DNA of 64,000 bases from Kordiimonas laminariae (GCF_023008165.1 NZ_JAKQZA010000001.1:655296-719295); one strand, 5' to 3'; shown: positions 8,661-18,610, counted from the first letter of the stretch. Notes: generated by a model not told the origin, from the sequence alone. Numbers and translations are program-made.

Positions 8661-8884
8661 AAAATGCTCCCTGATCTACTTTCTTTATGAACTAGATCAC
8701 TTGCCCCTCGAGGAAATCCACCTTCAGGTAATTTTATTCACTTTCGTTTGAAATATTCTCTGAAGGCCCTCTGCTAATAACCTTGTCCAGCTTCTTATTC
8801 ATTGTTACTAATATCTGGTGTTCTGAGCTTTCAATTTCCGTAATGATGCTCTTTCCCCATGGGCATCAACAAAAGGAGCAGCCC

Positions 8885-10108
8885 ATGCTGGCACGCCGTA
8901 AATTTCTTCAAGGACTTGCTGTTGCAACAGGCGCACTCCCCCTGAGCACAACACCTGCATTTTCTTCAAACACAGCAAATCCATCACTAAATAACGGTAA
9001 AACTTTAACACCACAAATACTTGAAGATGCACTGGTGGGCAGCAGCTACCTTGGCTGTGGCGGTGGAGGTAGCCTCTCTGAAGCACGGGAACTTATTGCA
9101 GCTGATTTAGCCAATGGCTTGCAGTTCAAAAGCATAGACGTAGATACGTTAAAGGATACTGACCGCGTTGCCTGCCCCTATGCGCTCGCTAGCCTTGCCC
9201 CGATCAGCGGTGAAATGGAAGCTCGCCTGAACACTATCCCGAACAAGATAGAAATGCCAGTTCTGAATGCCTTTCGATTGTTAGAACAACATATAGGGCA
9301 AACTTTCGCAGGTGTTATTCTCGGTGAGATAGGGCCACTCAGCATGGCAGAAGGTCTATCCATTGCTGCACGGCTTGGCGTGCCTGCGCTGGATGCTGAT
9401 ACTGTGGGCCGCGCTACACCTGAAATCAACCAACACTCTGTCCGTGTTGCGGGTTACCCTCTTACCCCCGCCGCGGGCGTTACCATGTTTGGCGATGAAA
9501 TCATTCTGCAAAGCCTGCAAGATCCATCCCGGGAAGAAGACATTTTCCGCACATTGTCTGTTATCAGCAGGCTTGTGGGCGTTGCCGATGCCCCGATCAC
9601 GGGCGCACAGGCAAAGAAAAAAGGCACTCTCGTAACTGGAAGCTTTTCACTAGCTGCAGCAATCGGCAAAGCAGCACGCACTGCAAAAAGTAAAGACCAA
9701 AACCCTATTGAAGCAGCACGCATTGCAGGCGGCGGATATAAATTATTCAGCGGATATGTAAAAGACTTCACTTGGGAAGATAAAGACGGTTTCCTTGTTG
9801 GCACATTAACCTTATCCGGCACAGATCATTTTAACGGCCAGACTATGCTTCTTAACTATAAAAACGAACACCTTGTTGCACGCCTTAATGATAAAGTTAT
9901 AGCTACTTGCCCGGACCTCATCACAGTAGTGGATGAAGCAACAGCAGAAGGCGTCAATAACCCTGATTTCAAGAAAGACCAGGCCGTCACCGTACTAGGT
10001 TTCAAATGTGACCCTCTGTGGCGTACTGCAGAGGGATTGTCCGTTTTTGCACCAAGATACTTTGGTTATGACGTGGATTATATCCCTATTGAAGAACGCC
10101 TTATCTAA
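8885..10108 (+). CDS. DUF917 family protein with Tat signal
   Basis: The ATG at 8885 (AGGAG upstream) begins with a twin-arginine signal, LARRKFLQGLAVATG, followed by a hydrophobic core. The mature part matches the DUF917 family: YLGCGGGGSLSEARELI near the N-terminus, VILGEIGPLSMAEGLSIAARLGVPALDADTVGRATPE in the middle, and a C-terminal domain ending VFAPRYFGYDVDYIPIEERL. DUF917 proteins are usually cytoplasmic and sit beside hydantoinase or oxoprolinase subunits; here neither partner is present and the protein should be exported folded. An upstream in-frame start at 8783 is rejected because it would bury the Tat signal. The function is unknown. Confidence 0.85.
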   Translation: MLARRKFLQGLAVATGALPLSTTPAFSSNTANPSLNNGKTLTPQILEDALVGSSYLGCGGGGSLSEARELIAADLANGLQFKSIDVDTLKDTDRVACPYALASLAPISGEMEARLNTIPNKIEMPVLNAFRLLEQHIGQTFAGVILGEIGPLSMAEGLSIAARLGVPALDADTVGRATPEINQHSVRVAGYPLTPAAGVTMFGDEIILQSLQDPSREEDIFRTLSVISRLVGVADAPITGAQAKKKGTLVTGSFSLAAAIGKAARTAKSKDQNPIEAARIAGGGYKLFSGYVKDFTWEDKDGFLVGTLTLSGTDHFNGQTMLLNYKNEHLVARLNDKVIATCPDLITVVDEATAEGVNNPDFKKDQAVTVLGFKCDPLWRTAEGLSVFAPRYFGYDVDYIPIEERLI

Positions 10109-11601
10109 CGTGTTGAAAGCAAATAGGCCGCTAGGGCTTTGCGCTCTTCATCCGAGATATCAGGCCTCGGCATAGGGCCGGGCGGTGTATCAAGCAACGC
10201 CTGCAGGCTGCTTAAGGTGTAGCGACTTTGTAAACCCTGCAAAAGCTTCACCTGAACACCTTCACCTGCCTGCCCGGCTTCATGACAAGATGCACAGTTC
10301 TGCTCTCTATACAGCACTTCCCCTACCGCACTTAATGAGCGAATGCTGTCCTCGCCCAAATCTTCAAATGGATCACGCACTACTCCATTTTCTTCGGTAG
10401 CCGCAGAGGTTCGAATATCGCCCCACCCCACACGGTAGATGGTACCTGAATAATCATCCGAGATATAAATAGCCCCATCGAGCCCTTGTTCGATATCCAC
10501 AGGGCGACCAATCACATCCTCATTTTCCTCAAAACCCGTAAGGAAATCTCTCTGTTCAATTGAACCATCGTCACCATAATGGAGCGATACTACTTTGTAG
10601 CCAGAAAGCTTACTGCGGTTCCATGAACCATGCAGTGCAACAAGCGCAACACTATCATACTCTTCAGGGGCCAAGTTTGGTTTCAGAAATTTAATACCAA
10701 GCGGCGCAACATGTGCACCAAGCCCGTGCACCATAGCTTTAGAAGCAGCGATTTTATCTTCATTTCCCAAACCAAAATCTGGGTCAACTTGCTTATCATC
10801 ATAGGTGTAAGGCCAGCCGTAGGATTGTCCTTCTTCAATCTGGTTAATTTCGCAATGCGGCGTATCATCACCCAGAAGGTCTCGACCATTATCTGTACCG
10901 TAAAGTTTACCGGTGGTAGGGTGCCAATCAAATCCAACAGTGTTCCTCAGGCCAGTTGCGTATATACGGGCTTCACTGCCATCAGGCCGCATCCGAAGCA
11001 TAGCAGCACGGTATTCATGTTCTTCAATGCATACATTGCAGCTTGAACCAATGGTTACATAAAGCCAGCCATCAGGGCCGAAGCCGATTGTACGTGTTCT
11101 ATGATTTCCTCCAGGTGGCAGGCCCTCAAATACGCTTTCAATGGCACCAACCTTTCTGGTAGCTGCAGCAAAAGGAACGCGGATAATACGGTGAGTTTCA
11201 GCTACATAGAGATAGCCATCCTGTAGTGCGAGCCCATGAGGTACATCAAGCCCTTCAAGCAGCACGGTTCTACCATCAGAGCGACCATCACCATCATCAT
11301 CTGCATGCAAGAGAATAACCTTACCTTCCCGCATACTGCTAACCACCAGATCACTCCGGCTTGTGGTACGCATCATGCGAGCGTGAGCTACATTTTCGGC
11401 AAACACTCCAAGCTTAAACCCATCCGGTAGTTGGAAGCGCGCATTCATTGTTGCAGTATCAGGGGTTTCAAGCTGTTTGCCCGTAACAAAATCAAGAAGC
11501 GGGCCACCTATATTTAAATTTTTAGGCCAGAAAATCCATAGCGCCAGTATTAACACCAGCAACAGAACCAAAAAACCAAGTCCAATTTTCTTCAGCATCA
11601 C
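10105..11601 (-). CDS. Membrane-anchored PQQ-type sugar dehydrogenase with C-terminal cytochrome c domain
   Basis: The 498 residues comprise an N-terminal anchor (residues 5-25) and a six-bladed propeller of the soluble-glucose/sorbosone dehydrogenase type. Recognisable propeller segments are IGFGPDGWLYVTIGSSCNVC, GLRNTVGFDWHP and YTDNGRDLLGDD-like. A short C-terminal cytochrome c domain carries the heme motif CASCH (residue about 440) and a possible Met ligand in PGPMPRP. It should oxidise a sugar or aldehyde in the periplasm and pass electrons to heme. Its stop overlaps that of the convergent DUF917 gene by 4 bases. The substrate is unknown. Confidence 0.85.
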   Translation of the reverse strand: MMLKKIGLGFLVLLLVLILALWIFWPKNLNIGGPLLDFVTGKQLETPDTATMNARFQLPDGFKLGVFAENVAHARMMRTTSRSDLVVSSMREGKVILLHADDDGDGRSDGRTVLLEGLDVPHGLALQDGYLYVAETHRIIRVPFAAATRKVGAIESVFEGLPPGGNHRTRTIGFGPDGWLYVTIGSSCNVCIEEHEYRAAMLRMRPDGSEARIYATGLRNTVGFDWHPTTGKLYGTDNGRDLLGDDTPHCEINQIEEGQSYGWPYTYDDKQVDPDFGLGNEDKIAASKAMVHGLGAHVAPLGIKFLKPNLAPEEYDSVALVALHGSWNRSKLSGYKVVSLHYGDDGSIEQRDFLTGFEENEDVIGRPVDIEQGLDGAIYISDDYSGTIYRVGWGDIRTSAATEENGVVRDPFEDLGEDSIRSLSAVGEVLYREQNCASCHEAGQAGEGVQVKLLQGLQSRYTLSSLQALLDTPPGPMPRPDISDEERKALAAYLLSTR

Positions 11602-11709
11602 GCTCTCCCTACCCTGACAGTAAGAAAGTTAGAGCGATAAGGGAAACCCGACAAGGGATGAGCAGGCAAACAACCGCTCCCTCCCATTATCGTGAATTGG
11701 ATCAGCGCT

Positions 11710-12480
11710 TTATAATGGTTCTGCAACGACCACATAATTCCGGCAATGACGGAGCGCTCCTTCAGAGGTGATCATGTCGAACGCCTCACGGCGTAATGCT
11801 TCCCCACGAGCTTTGAGTGTATCTGCTAATTGTCTATCTTCAAGTGTTTCAAGCCCGGGCATTACCAGATCAATTTGTGCATTCACAAAGCGCTTCTTAA
11901 AACCAATGGAGAAATGTTTTACTGAACGAACCGCAAAGCCTGACCGCTGCAAACTATCAACTACCCACTGCGCAGGGTATTCCCTGTATGGCCGCTGGCC
12001 ACAAAGCAACACACATGCGTCTCGGAATCTACCAATTTCCCACAGCAGACGACCAGCTTCAGTTTCCGGCTTCATAGTTGGCACATAAGGCTCAAGCCCA
12101 GTAACATATAGCCTTCCCCCTACATGAGGCCGGAGACGGGAAAACAAATACGATTGGAAATACGGCGCAAATCCCTCGATCGCGCCCAAGAGATAATCTG
12201 CTAGAACAGTATCATAAACTTCGCCTTTAAGAAGCTGAGGATCAGCCCAGTTACCTTCAATGATATTGTCTTGTGAACGGATGCTGGCTTGAAGCGTATC
12301 ACGCACCCAATCTGCTTCTTGCGCAGAACCAGTGACAGCAGTCCAACTTTCAGTTTTCAGGCTTGAAACCCAACTAAGGGAATTCACACCAGTACCAGCA
12401 TCAAGCATACGACCCCACGCACTTGCTCCTTGCAAGCTTTCAATATGGCGGTAAAGCGCCGAATGTTTCTTCGCTGTCAT
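11710..12480 (-). CDS. SAM-dependent methyltransferase (class I)
   Basis: The 256-residue protein starts at ATG 12480, chosen because GAGG lies five bases upstream and the longer TTG start has no such site. Motif I appears as MLDAGTGVNSLSW and motif post-I as WTAVTGSA; a central DTVLADYLLGAI segment replaces the usual acidic motif IV. It therefore has a Rossmann methyltransferase fold with an unknown acceptor. It is divergent from the WYL regulator at 12623, with which it shares a 142-base intergenic region. Confidence 0.7.
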   Translation of the reverse strand: MTAKKHSALYRHIESLQGASAWGRMLDAGTGVNSLSWVSSLKTESWTAVTGSAQEADWVRDTLQASIRSQDNIIEGNWADPQLLKGEVYDTVLADYLLGAIEGFAPYFQSYLFSRLRPHVGGRLYVTGLEPYVPTMKPETEAGRLLWEIGRFRDACVLLCGQRPYREYPAQWVVDSLQRSGFAVRSVKHFSIGFKKRFVNAQIDLVMPGLETLEDRQLADTLKARGEALRREAFDMITSEGALRHCRNYVVVAEPL

Positions 12481-12622
12481 TGGTGCCTCATATGCTCCCC
12501 GTTTGGTCGCAACCAAAGTGCCGTTTGAGCCACCGGAAGTCCACAGTGAAATCTGCTGAATTATTTACCCAATCAGCTATACTGACAAAAATTGACAGCA
12601 ATAGTGTTTTAAAAGCAAACTC

Positions 12623-13321
12623 ATGAGACGTTCAGACAGATTATTTCAGATAGTAAATTTCATGCAGGGCCGCAGGGTTGCTGTAACGGCGCAAGATATT
12701 GCAGAAGAGTTTGATGTAAGTATCCGCACCGTTTACCGGGATGTACAAGACCTGATCCTGACAGGTGTTCCTATTTCAGGCGAAGCAGGCGTTGGGTATC
12801 TGCTTGATAAAAGCTACTGCCTGCCGCCTATGCAGCTTGACGTTAGCGAGCTTGAGGCCCTTATGTTAGGGGCGGAAATGGTAAGTAGCTGGTCTGATGA
12901 AACCATGGCCAAATCTGCCCGCAGCCTAGTGAACAAACTGAAATCTGTACTTCCTGAGCGCGACAGGGAGATATTCTCAGGCACCGCGATGTATGCCCCG
13001 CCAAGCCGCATTAAAATTCCGTGGACCATTGACTTCTCTGAACTTCGGAAAGCGATCAGAGCCAAAGATATATTGCGCCTTGAATATGAAGACGAATCTG
13101 GCAAAGCATCTGAACGCACCGTACGCCCGCTAGCGCTTACATTCTGGGGGCCAACATGGCTGTTACTCGCATGGTGCGAACTAAGAAATGATTACCGCCA
13201 TTTCCGGCTCGACCGTATGAAAACTGCGGAGAAAACAGGCGAACCGTTCAAGGATACTCCCGAAACCAGCCTGAAGAACTGGCTGCGTATGTATCAGCAT
13301 AAAGAAAAACTGCGGGATTAG
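12623..13321 (+). CDS. YafY-type HTH/WYL-domain transcriptional regulator
   Basis: Residues 1-60 form a DeoR-like helix-turn-helix (RRVAVTAQDIAEEFDVSIRTVYRDVQ). Residues about 135-215 form the WYL domain with the characteristic RPLALTFWGPTWLLLAWCELRNDYRHFRLDRM pattern, split here by positions. The 232-residue length is normal for the YafY/YobV group. It probably senses a small ligand or nucleic acid signal and controls its neighbour or itself; no obvious operator was found in the divergent region. Confidence 0.9.
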   Translation: MRRSDRLFQIVNFMQGRRVAVTAQDIAEEFDVSIRTVYRDVQDLILTGVPISGEAGVGYLLDKSYCLPPMQLDVSELEALMLGAEMVSSWSDETMAKSARSLVNKLKSVLPERDREIFSGTAMYAPPSRIKIPWTIDFSELRKAIRAKDILRLEYEDESGKASERTVRPLALTFWGPTWLLLAWCELRNDYRHFRLDRMKTAEKTGEPFKDTPETSLKNWLRMYQHKEKLRD

Positions 13322-13324
13322 GCT

Positions 13325-14350
13325 TTATTCCACAACCCATGTTTGGCCGCCGCGAATAATATCCTTCAAGGTGCGCTTACCTTTCTCAGAATCCATCTGG
13401 CCGCGCACAGCATCTACATAACTATGATCAGCTTCTGAGGCATAAATTACTCCCATAGGGGCAGGTTCTCCGGGTTTTTCACCTAAATCACCAAGCATGC
13501 GGGCCATTTGCAGGCTGGTTTCATCATGGACCAGAATATCCCCTTCCGTGACACTATTTTCTCCAATGGTTACCACTTCGAGCGCAAAGCTCTTGGTATT
13601 GAAGATAATTCCCTTATTGCGTTCAGCACCAAAGATCATGGGCGTACCGTGCTCAAGCAGTAATTGATGATCAGGTGCTGTTTTCTTATTAGTAATCTCT
13701 TCCCATATCGCATCATTATAAACGATACAGTTCTGGAGAATTTCCACAAACGAAGCCCCCTTAAAGGCGTGAGCACGCTTAAATACATCAGGCATATGTT
13801 TCTGCGCTGTATCCACAGTACGGGCCACAAACCGCGCACCGGAACCGAGTGCAAAAGCAATCGGGTTCAACGTTGGATCAACAGACCCTTGCGGGGTTGA
13901 AGGTGTTTTTGTTCCTACCACTGAGGTTGGTGAATATTGCCCTTTGGTAAGACCGTAAATCTGGTTATTAAACAACAGGATATTTAAATCCACATCGCGG
14001 CGGATGGCATGTACCAGATGGTTCCCACCAATAGATAAACCATCCCCATCCCCAGTGATGACCCACACATCCAGTTCAGGTTTTGCGAGCTTAACGCCTG
14101 TTGCAATGGCAGGCGCCCTTCCGTGGATGGTGTGAAAACCGTATGTATCCATATAATAAGGGAACCGGCTCGAACACCCGATACCGGAAACAAACACGGT
14201 ATTCTCTCTGGTCGCTCCCAGTTCTGGCAGTGTGCGCTGCATACACTTCAGGATAGCGTAATCACCACAGCCCGGGCACCACCGCACTTCCTGATCACTG
14301 GTAAAATCCTTGATGGTGAGTTTCTCTTGTGGGGTTGTCATTTCATTCAT
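13325..14350 (-). CDS. korB: 2-oxoacid:ferredoxin oxidoreductase beta subunit
   Basis: The 341-residue beta subunit binds thiamine diphosphate and an Fe-S cluster. CPGCGDYAILKCMQ and SGIGCSSRFPYY provide cluster cysteines, and GDGDGLSIGGNHLVHAIRR followed by NILLFNNQIYGLTKGQ is the TPP motif. It forms with KorA (11 bases upstream on the same strand) an enzyme that decarboxylates 2-oxoglutarate or a related 2-oxoacid to acyl-CoA while reducing ferredoxin. No separate delta ferredoxin subunit is present, as in the two-subunit KorAB type. The substrate assignment to 2-oxoglutarate is by family. Confidence 0.92.
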   Translation of the reverse strand: MNEMTTPQEKLTIKDFTSDQEVRWCPGCGDYAILKCMQRTLPELGATRENTVFVSGIGCSSRFPYYMDTYGFHTIHGRAPAIATGVKLAKPELDVWVITGDGDGLSIGGNHLVHAIRRDVDLNILLFNNQIYGLTKGQYSPTSVVGTKTPSTPQGSVDPTLNPIAFALGSGARFVARTVDTAQKHMPDVFKRAHAFKGASFVEILQNCIVYNDAIWEEITNKKTAPDHQLLLEHGTPMIFGAERNKGIIFNTKSFALEVVTIGENSVTEGDILVHDETSLQMARMLGDLGEKPGEPAPMGVIYASEADHSYVDAVRGQMDSEKGKRTLKDIIRGGQTWVVE

Positions 14351-14361
14351 CGTTCGCCCCC

Positions 14362-16218
14362 TTAACTTGCGATTTCTGCACGGATTGCACTGAGCAGGTC
14401 ACCGATTTTAAACGGCAGGCCAGAAACCTGTGTGAACGGCTTGGCATCCAGCAGGAATTTATCCCGCAACACAGTTTTAAGCTGGCCGTTGTTCATTTCC
14501 GGCACCAGAATTTTATCAAATCCTCCCAGCAAATTTTCCAGATTTTTCGGGAAAGGATTGAGATACCGCAAATGAATATGGCTAACGCTCAGGCCATCTG
14601 CGCGCGCCCGTTTCACAGCTTCCTCAATAGGACCGTATGTTGACCCCCAGCCTACCACGGCAAGCGTTCCACTATCTTCACCCTGATCAACAACCTGATC
14701 AGGAATATCACCCGCGATGCCGTCTATCTTGGCAAAACGGGTATCTGTCATCTTCTGGTGATTGGCTGGGTCATAGGAAATATGGCCAGTGTCATAACTT
14801 TTCTCGATACCACCAATGCGGTGCTCTGTACCTTTCACACCCGGCACGCCCCAATTGCGGGCAAGTGTTTCTTCGTCGCGAAGGAACGGATTGAAGGCTT
14901 CATCTCCTTCTGGTGTTTTGGCCTGAGAAGCAGGAAACGGCTCAATAGCATCAAGATCAGGCAGCTTCCAGGGTTCCGCCGCATTGGCGATAAAGCCGTC
15001 CGTTAGCAGCATTACTGGCGTCATATATTTTACAGCCAACCTGCAAGCCTCTATAGCTACTTCAAAACAGTCCCCCGGGCTTCTGGTTGCCACTACAGGC
15101 ATGGGTGCATCACCATTCCTACCATAAATTGCTTGATAGAGATCAGATTGTTCTGTCTTGGTCGGGAGCCCCGTTGATGGCCCACCACGCTGGCTGTTTA
15201 TCACCACCAGCGGAAGTTCTGTTGAAATAGCAAGGCCAAGTGCCTCTGTCTTCAGCGCAATACCTGGCCCTGATGAACTGGTTACCCCTAAAGCGCCTGC
15301 ATATGATGCACCAAGGGCAGCACAAATAGCGGCAATTTCATCTTCTGCCTGAAATGTTACAATTCCCAGCTCTTTCATACCTGATAGCGTGTGAAGAATG
15401 GGAGAAGCAGGTGTAATCGGGTAACTACCAAACATTATCTCGAGCCCTGAAAGCTCACCGCCTGCAGCAATACCCCAGGAAAGTGCCTGACTTCCGGTTA
15501 CGGTCCGGTAAATGCCCGGTTCTGCATGCACTGGTTCCACTTCATACTGGTGTATGTGCGCTGATAGTTCTGATGTTTCGCCATACGCGTGGCCTGCATT
15601 CAAAGCCGCAATATTTGCATTCGCAATTTCTGGCTTCTTGGCAAATTTCTTTTCAAGCCAATCAATCACAGGCTGGCGCTTTCTTGTGTACATCCAAAGC
15701 ATAAGCCCCAATGTCCACATATTCTTACAGCGGAGAGCTTCCTTGTTGCCAAGGCCGAATTCTTTCACCGCCTCCATGGTCATCTTCGAGATATCAAGTT
15801 TGATCACCTGATAACCATCAAGCGTATCCCCCTCTGCAGGGTTATCTGCATACCCGGCTTTCTGAAGGTTACGTGTAGTGAATGATCCTTCATCCAGTAC
15901 CAGCATCCCACCCTTGCGCAGGTTACTGAGATTTACCTTTAAAGCAGCCGGGTTCATAGCAACCAGCACGTCGGGCTGATCGCCCACTGTTTTGATAGAC
16001 GTTGCACCAAAATTTATCTGGAAAGCAGAAACACCAAAGGTGGTGCCAACAGGAGCACGGATTTCAGCTGGGAAATCCGGGAAAGTGGCAAGATCATTTC
16101 CTGAGAGTGCGGTTGAATTAGTGAACTGACTACCGGTTAGCTGCATCCCATCCCCGCTGTCGCCCGCAAATCGAACCACTGCAGATTCAAGAGTTTGAAC
16201 CTCTAACGCCATCGCCAT
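14362..16218 (-). CDS. korA: 2-oxoacid:ferredoxin oxidoreductase alpha (gamma-alpha fusion) subunit
   Basis: The 618-residue chain joins an N-terminal gamma domain (residues about 10-190, beginning VVRFAGDSGDGMQLTG) to an alpha domain (about 215-618). The alpha domain carries the GSQALSWGIAAGGELSG and FGSYPITPASPILH motifs and QAEDEIAAICAALGASYAG. This fused arrangement is typical of KorA. It is the first gene of the korAB pair, with CAGGAGGACATG at its start giving a strong ribosome-binding site. It acts in the cytoplasm as an alternative or supplement to 2-oxoglutarate dehydrogenase. Confidence 0.93.
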   Translation of the reverse strand: MAMALEVQTLESAVVRFAGDSGDGMQLTGSQFTNSTALSGNDLATFPDFPAEIRAPVGTTFGVSAFQINFGATSIKTVGDQPDVLVAMNPAALKVNLSNLRKGGMLVLDEGSFTTRNLQKAGYADNPAEGDTLDGYQVIKLDISKMTMEAVKEFGLGNKEALRCKNMWTLGLMLWMYTRKRQPVIDWLEKKFAKKPEIANANIAALNAGHAYGETSELSAHIHQYEVEPVHAEPGIYRTVTGSQALSWGIAAGGELSGLEIMFGSYPITPASPILHTLSGMKELGIVTFQAEDEIAAICAALGASYAGALGVTSSSGPGIALKTEALGLAISTELPLVVINSQRGGPSTGLPTKTEQSDLYQAIYGRNGDAPMPVVATRSPGDCFEVAIEACRLAVKYMTPVMLLTDGFIANAAEPWKLPDLDAIEPFPASQAKTPEGDEAFNPFLRDEETLARNWGVPGVKGTEHRIGGIEKSYDTGHISYDPANHQKMTDTRFAKIDGIAGDIPDQVVDQGEDSGTLAVVGWGSTYGPIEEAVKRARADGLSVSHIHLRYLNPFPKNLENLLGGFDKILVPEMNNGQLKTVLRDKFLLDAKPFTQVSGLPFKIGDLLSAIRAEIAS

Positions 16219-16332
16219 GTCCTCCTTCAGGTGTCACGGTAGATACAAGGGAACCGCTATCCTGAGATCATTTCAACTATACCATACTCACCATAAACTT
16301 CTTACTGTTAACCACTCTCTACATATTAAAAT

Positions 16333-16363
16333 GGTTCCCTTCGCACTCGGGGCAAAGGGAACC
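16333..16363 (-). terminator. Terminator of gor
   Basis: GGTTCCCTT (16333-16341) pairs with AAGGGAACC (16355-16363). Read on the minus strand the 9-bp stem is followed by ATTTTAATATG, a modest T-rich tail, 11 bases past the gor stop. Confidence 0.7.
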
Positions 16364-16373
16364 TATTCACTAT

Positions 16374-17720
16374 TTAGGAGTTAGCGTTACGCATCAATAC
16401 AAATTCTTCTGCACTTGAAGGGTGTACCGCAACTGTTGCATCAAACTGTGCTTTTGTAAGCCCAGCTTTTACTGCAATACCAACACCCTGAATAATTTCA
16501 GCGGCATCAGCACCAATCATGTGTGCACCAACAACTACATCCGTTTTCTTATCCACAATCATTTTTGTGAAAGCGCGCTCATCAGAACCACCAAGCGTGT
16601 GTTTCATTGGCTTGAAATCAGATGTGTAAACTTCAATCTCACCATATTTTTCACGCGCTTGCGCTTCTGAAAGGCCCACTGTGCCAATCGGCGGCTGTGA
16701 GAATACGGCAGATGGAATAGCATCATGCTCAGCCGCTTGTTCAGTGCCACCAAATTCAGTTAGCGCAAAAGCATGGCCTTCTTTAATCGCAACAGGAGTT
16801 AGCTGTACACGGTTGGTTACATCACCTACTGCGAAAATGCTCGGCACGTTTGTGCGGCTGTATGCATCAACCTTCACGGCACCGCGTTCCATTTCAACGC
16901 CTGCATTTTCAAGGCCAAGGCCTGCTGTTTTCGGCACACGACCTGTTGCATACATCACGGCATCTGCATCAAGCGTGGAGCCATCTGTCAATGTAAGGCG
17001 TACACCATCATCTGTTTTTTTAATTTCAGTGATGTTTGTACCGAGACGAAGATCAATGCCTTTGCCTGTCATTTCACGGGCGAGGCGCTCGCGAAGATCA
17101 TCATCAAAGCCGCGCAGAATTTGATCACCGCGGTAAAGCTGAATCACTTCACTGCCCATACCTGCAAAAATACCTGCGAACTCAACGGCGATATAACCAC
17201 CACCTACGACTACGATACGCTTTGGCTGCTCTTCAAGGTGCAGCGCTTCATTGGATGAAATCGCATGCTCAATACCCGGCACATCAGGCATTGAAGGCCA
17301 ACCACCAACAGCAACAAGAATTTTCTTAGCTGTATAAGTTTTGTCGCCAACACGCACGGTGTTTGCATCTTCAACAGTTGCACGGCCATTGATGATCTCT
17401 ACACCCGCACCGTTCAGGGTATTGATATAAAGGCCATTCAAACGGTCAATCTCGGCGTCTTTACGGTCAATCAGCTTCTTCCAGTCGAACGATGTTTCAC
17501 CAACTGTCCAACCAAAACCTTCTGCAAGATGGAAATCTTCAGAAAAATGAGAAGCGTACACTAGAAGTTTTTTCGGCACACAGCCGCGGATCACACATGT
17601 ACCACCAACACGGTATTCTTCAGCTACCGCTACCTTGGCACCAAAACTGGACGCAATACGGCTGGCGCGTACGCCGCCAGAACCTGCTCCAATCACAAAC
17701 AAATCATAATCAAAAGTCAC
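16374..17720 (-). CDS. gor: Glutathione-disulfide reductase
   Basis: This FAD-dependent pyridine nucleotide-disulfide oxidoreductase reduces GSSG with NADPH. The FAD motif is IGAGSGGVRASRIA, the redox-active disulfide is GGTCVIRGCVPKKL, and the NAD(P) motif is VVVGGGYIAVEFAGIF. The C-terminal dimerisation domain carries the catalytic HPSSAEEFV. The 448-residue length is standard. The GCVPKKL motif separates it from mercuric reductase and lipoamide dehydrogenase. It is monocistronic, with a terminator downstream. Confidence 0.94.
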   Translation of the reverse strand: MTFDYDLFVIGAGSGGVRASRIASSFGAKVAVAEEYRVGGTCVIRGCVPKKLLVYASHFSEDFHLAEGFGWTVGETSFDWKKLIDRKDAEIDRLNGLYINTLNGAGVEIINGRATVEDANTVRVGDKTYTAKKILVAVGGWPSMPDVPGIEHAISSNEALHLEEQPKRIVVVGGGYIAVEFAGIFAGMGSEVIQLYRGDQILRGFDDDLRERLAREMTGKGIDLRLGTNITEIKKTDDGVRLTLTDGSTLDADAVMYATGRVPKTAGLGLENAGVEMERGAVKVDAYSRTNVPSIFAVGDVTNRVQLTPVAIKEGHAFALTEFGGTEQAAEHDAIPSAVFSQPPIGTVGLSEAQAREKYGEIEVYTSDFKPMKHTLGGSDERAFTKMIVDKKTDVVVGAHMIGADAAEIIQGVGIAVKAGLTKAQFDATVAVHPSSAEEFVLMRNANS

Positions 17721-18070
17721 TAAACTGCCTCCCGGCTTTATAAACGAATTGTCCTCTATATGGACATGATATTCCGACTGCCAATGGCTACATTCCTGAT
17801 AACAGGATCACAATTTTATGATCGCAGCGTCAAGCACACATTTTGAATAGAACCATTTATCACACCAAAGAGTTCAAAAAATTCTAAGTTGCCTTCCAAA
17901 ATTTTTAAGTTTTTGATTCAAAATATCTATTTTTAAAATACACTTTTTAGTAGAAATTTATAAGCGATTAATATGAATTATTTATATCAATAATTGTATT
18001 TTAATACTCATCCGATTATAACTGAATCACCAACATTTCTTTAAATCTTGGAACACGATTGGGATTAATC
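17721..18070. other. AT-rich intergenic region between gor and the DUF1842-like gene
   Basis: This 350-base divergent region contains no convincing open frame. The middle (about 17880-18010) is strongly AT-rich with runs of A and T, suitable for promoters of both flanking genes. I found no clear long palindrome. Confidence 0.6.
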
Positions 18071-18541
18071 ATGACTGAAACAACTACATTTGAAGGCCAG
18101 CAACGTGCTGGTTTATTCCGCCTCCCTCTAATTGCAGAAGGCGGTATGCCGGGTGCACCTACTCTACATCTATTCCTCGGCATTGATACAGTACATGACC
18201 GCGCTTCTGGTTTTGCAGAGGTAACTCAGGCTCTTGCTCAGCCTGTTGTTTGTACGGCTGATGTTGCAGGCCCTGTTATCTATGAAACAGTGATGGGCCC
18301 CGGCTCTAAAATTCGTATCGATCTCGAAGGCTACCCAGTGATTGACTGGCCTAAAGGCGGCGGTGTCGGCCCAGTTATTCCAAAGAATTTCAAAGCGACA
18401 ATCCTTTTGGATACAGACTGGCAAAAGGGTGAGGTATCATACCAGTACCAAGCACGTAATGGCGAATGGGTAAACCCGGGTGTAAAGCCAATACATATTG
18501 CCGACGAGCAGACTTCAGCAGCCCAGGTAGCAGCAGAATAA
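18071..18541 (+). CDS. DUF1842-like protein
   Basis: The 156-residue acidic protein starts at ATG 18071 (the upstream TTG at 18059 adds only four residues). It is beta-rich, with segments GAPTLHLFLGIDTVHDRASGF, VTQALAQPVV, GYPVIDWPKGGGVGPVIP and GEVSYQYQARNGEW. These resemble the DUF1842 family as I remember it. There is no signal peptide or membrane segment. It stands alone between an AT-rich promoter region and a strong terminator, so it is probably monocistronic and well expressed. The function is unknown. Confidence 0.55.
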   Translation: MTETTTFEGQQRAGLFRLPLIAEGGMPGAPTLHLFLGIDTVHDRASGFAEVTQALAQPVVCTADVAGPVIYETVMGPGSKIRIDLEGYPVIDWPKGGGVGPVIPKNFKATILLDTDWQKGEVSYQYQARNGEWVNPGVKPIHIADEQTSAAQVAAE

Positions 18542-18572
18542 TAAAGTTTCCAAAGACCTAACTCCCAGCTAC

Positions 18573-18610
18573 GAGAGGAAGCGTATAACCACTCGCTTCC
18601 TCTCTTTTTT
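18573..18610 (+). terminator. Strong intrinsic terminator
   Basis: GAGAGGAAGCG (18573-18583) pairs with CGCTTCCTCTC, and the stem runs directly into TTTTTT. It is a textbook factor-independent terminator for the DUF1842-like gene. Confidence 0.9.
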
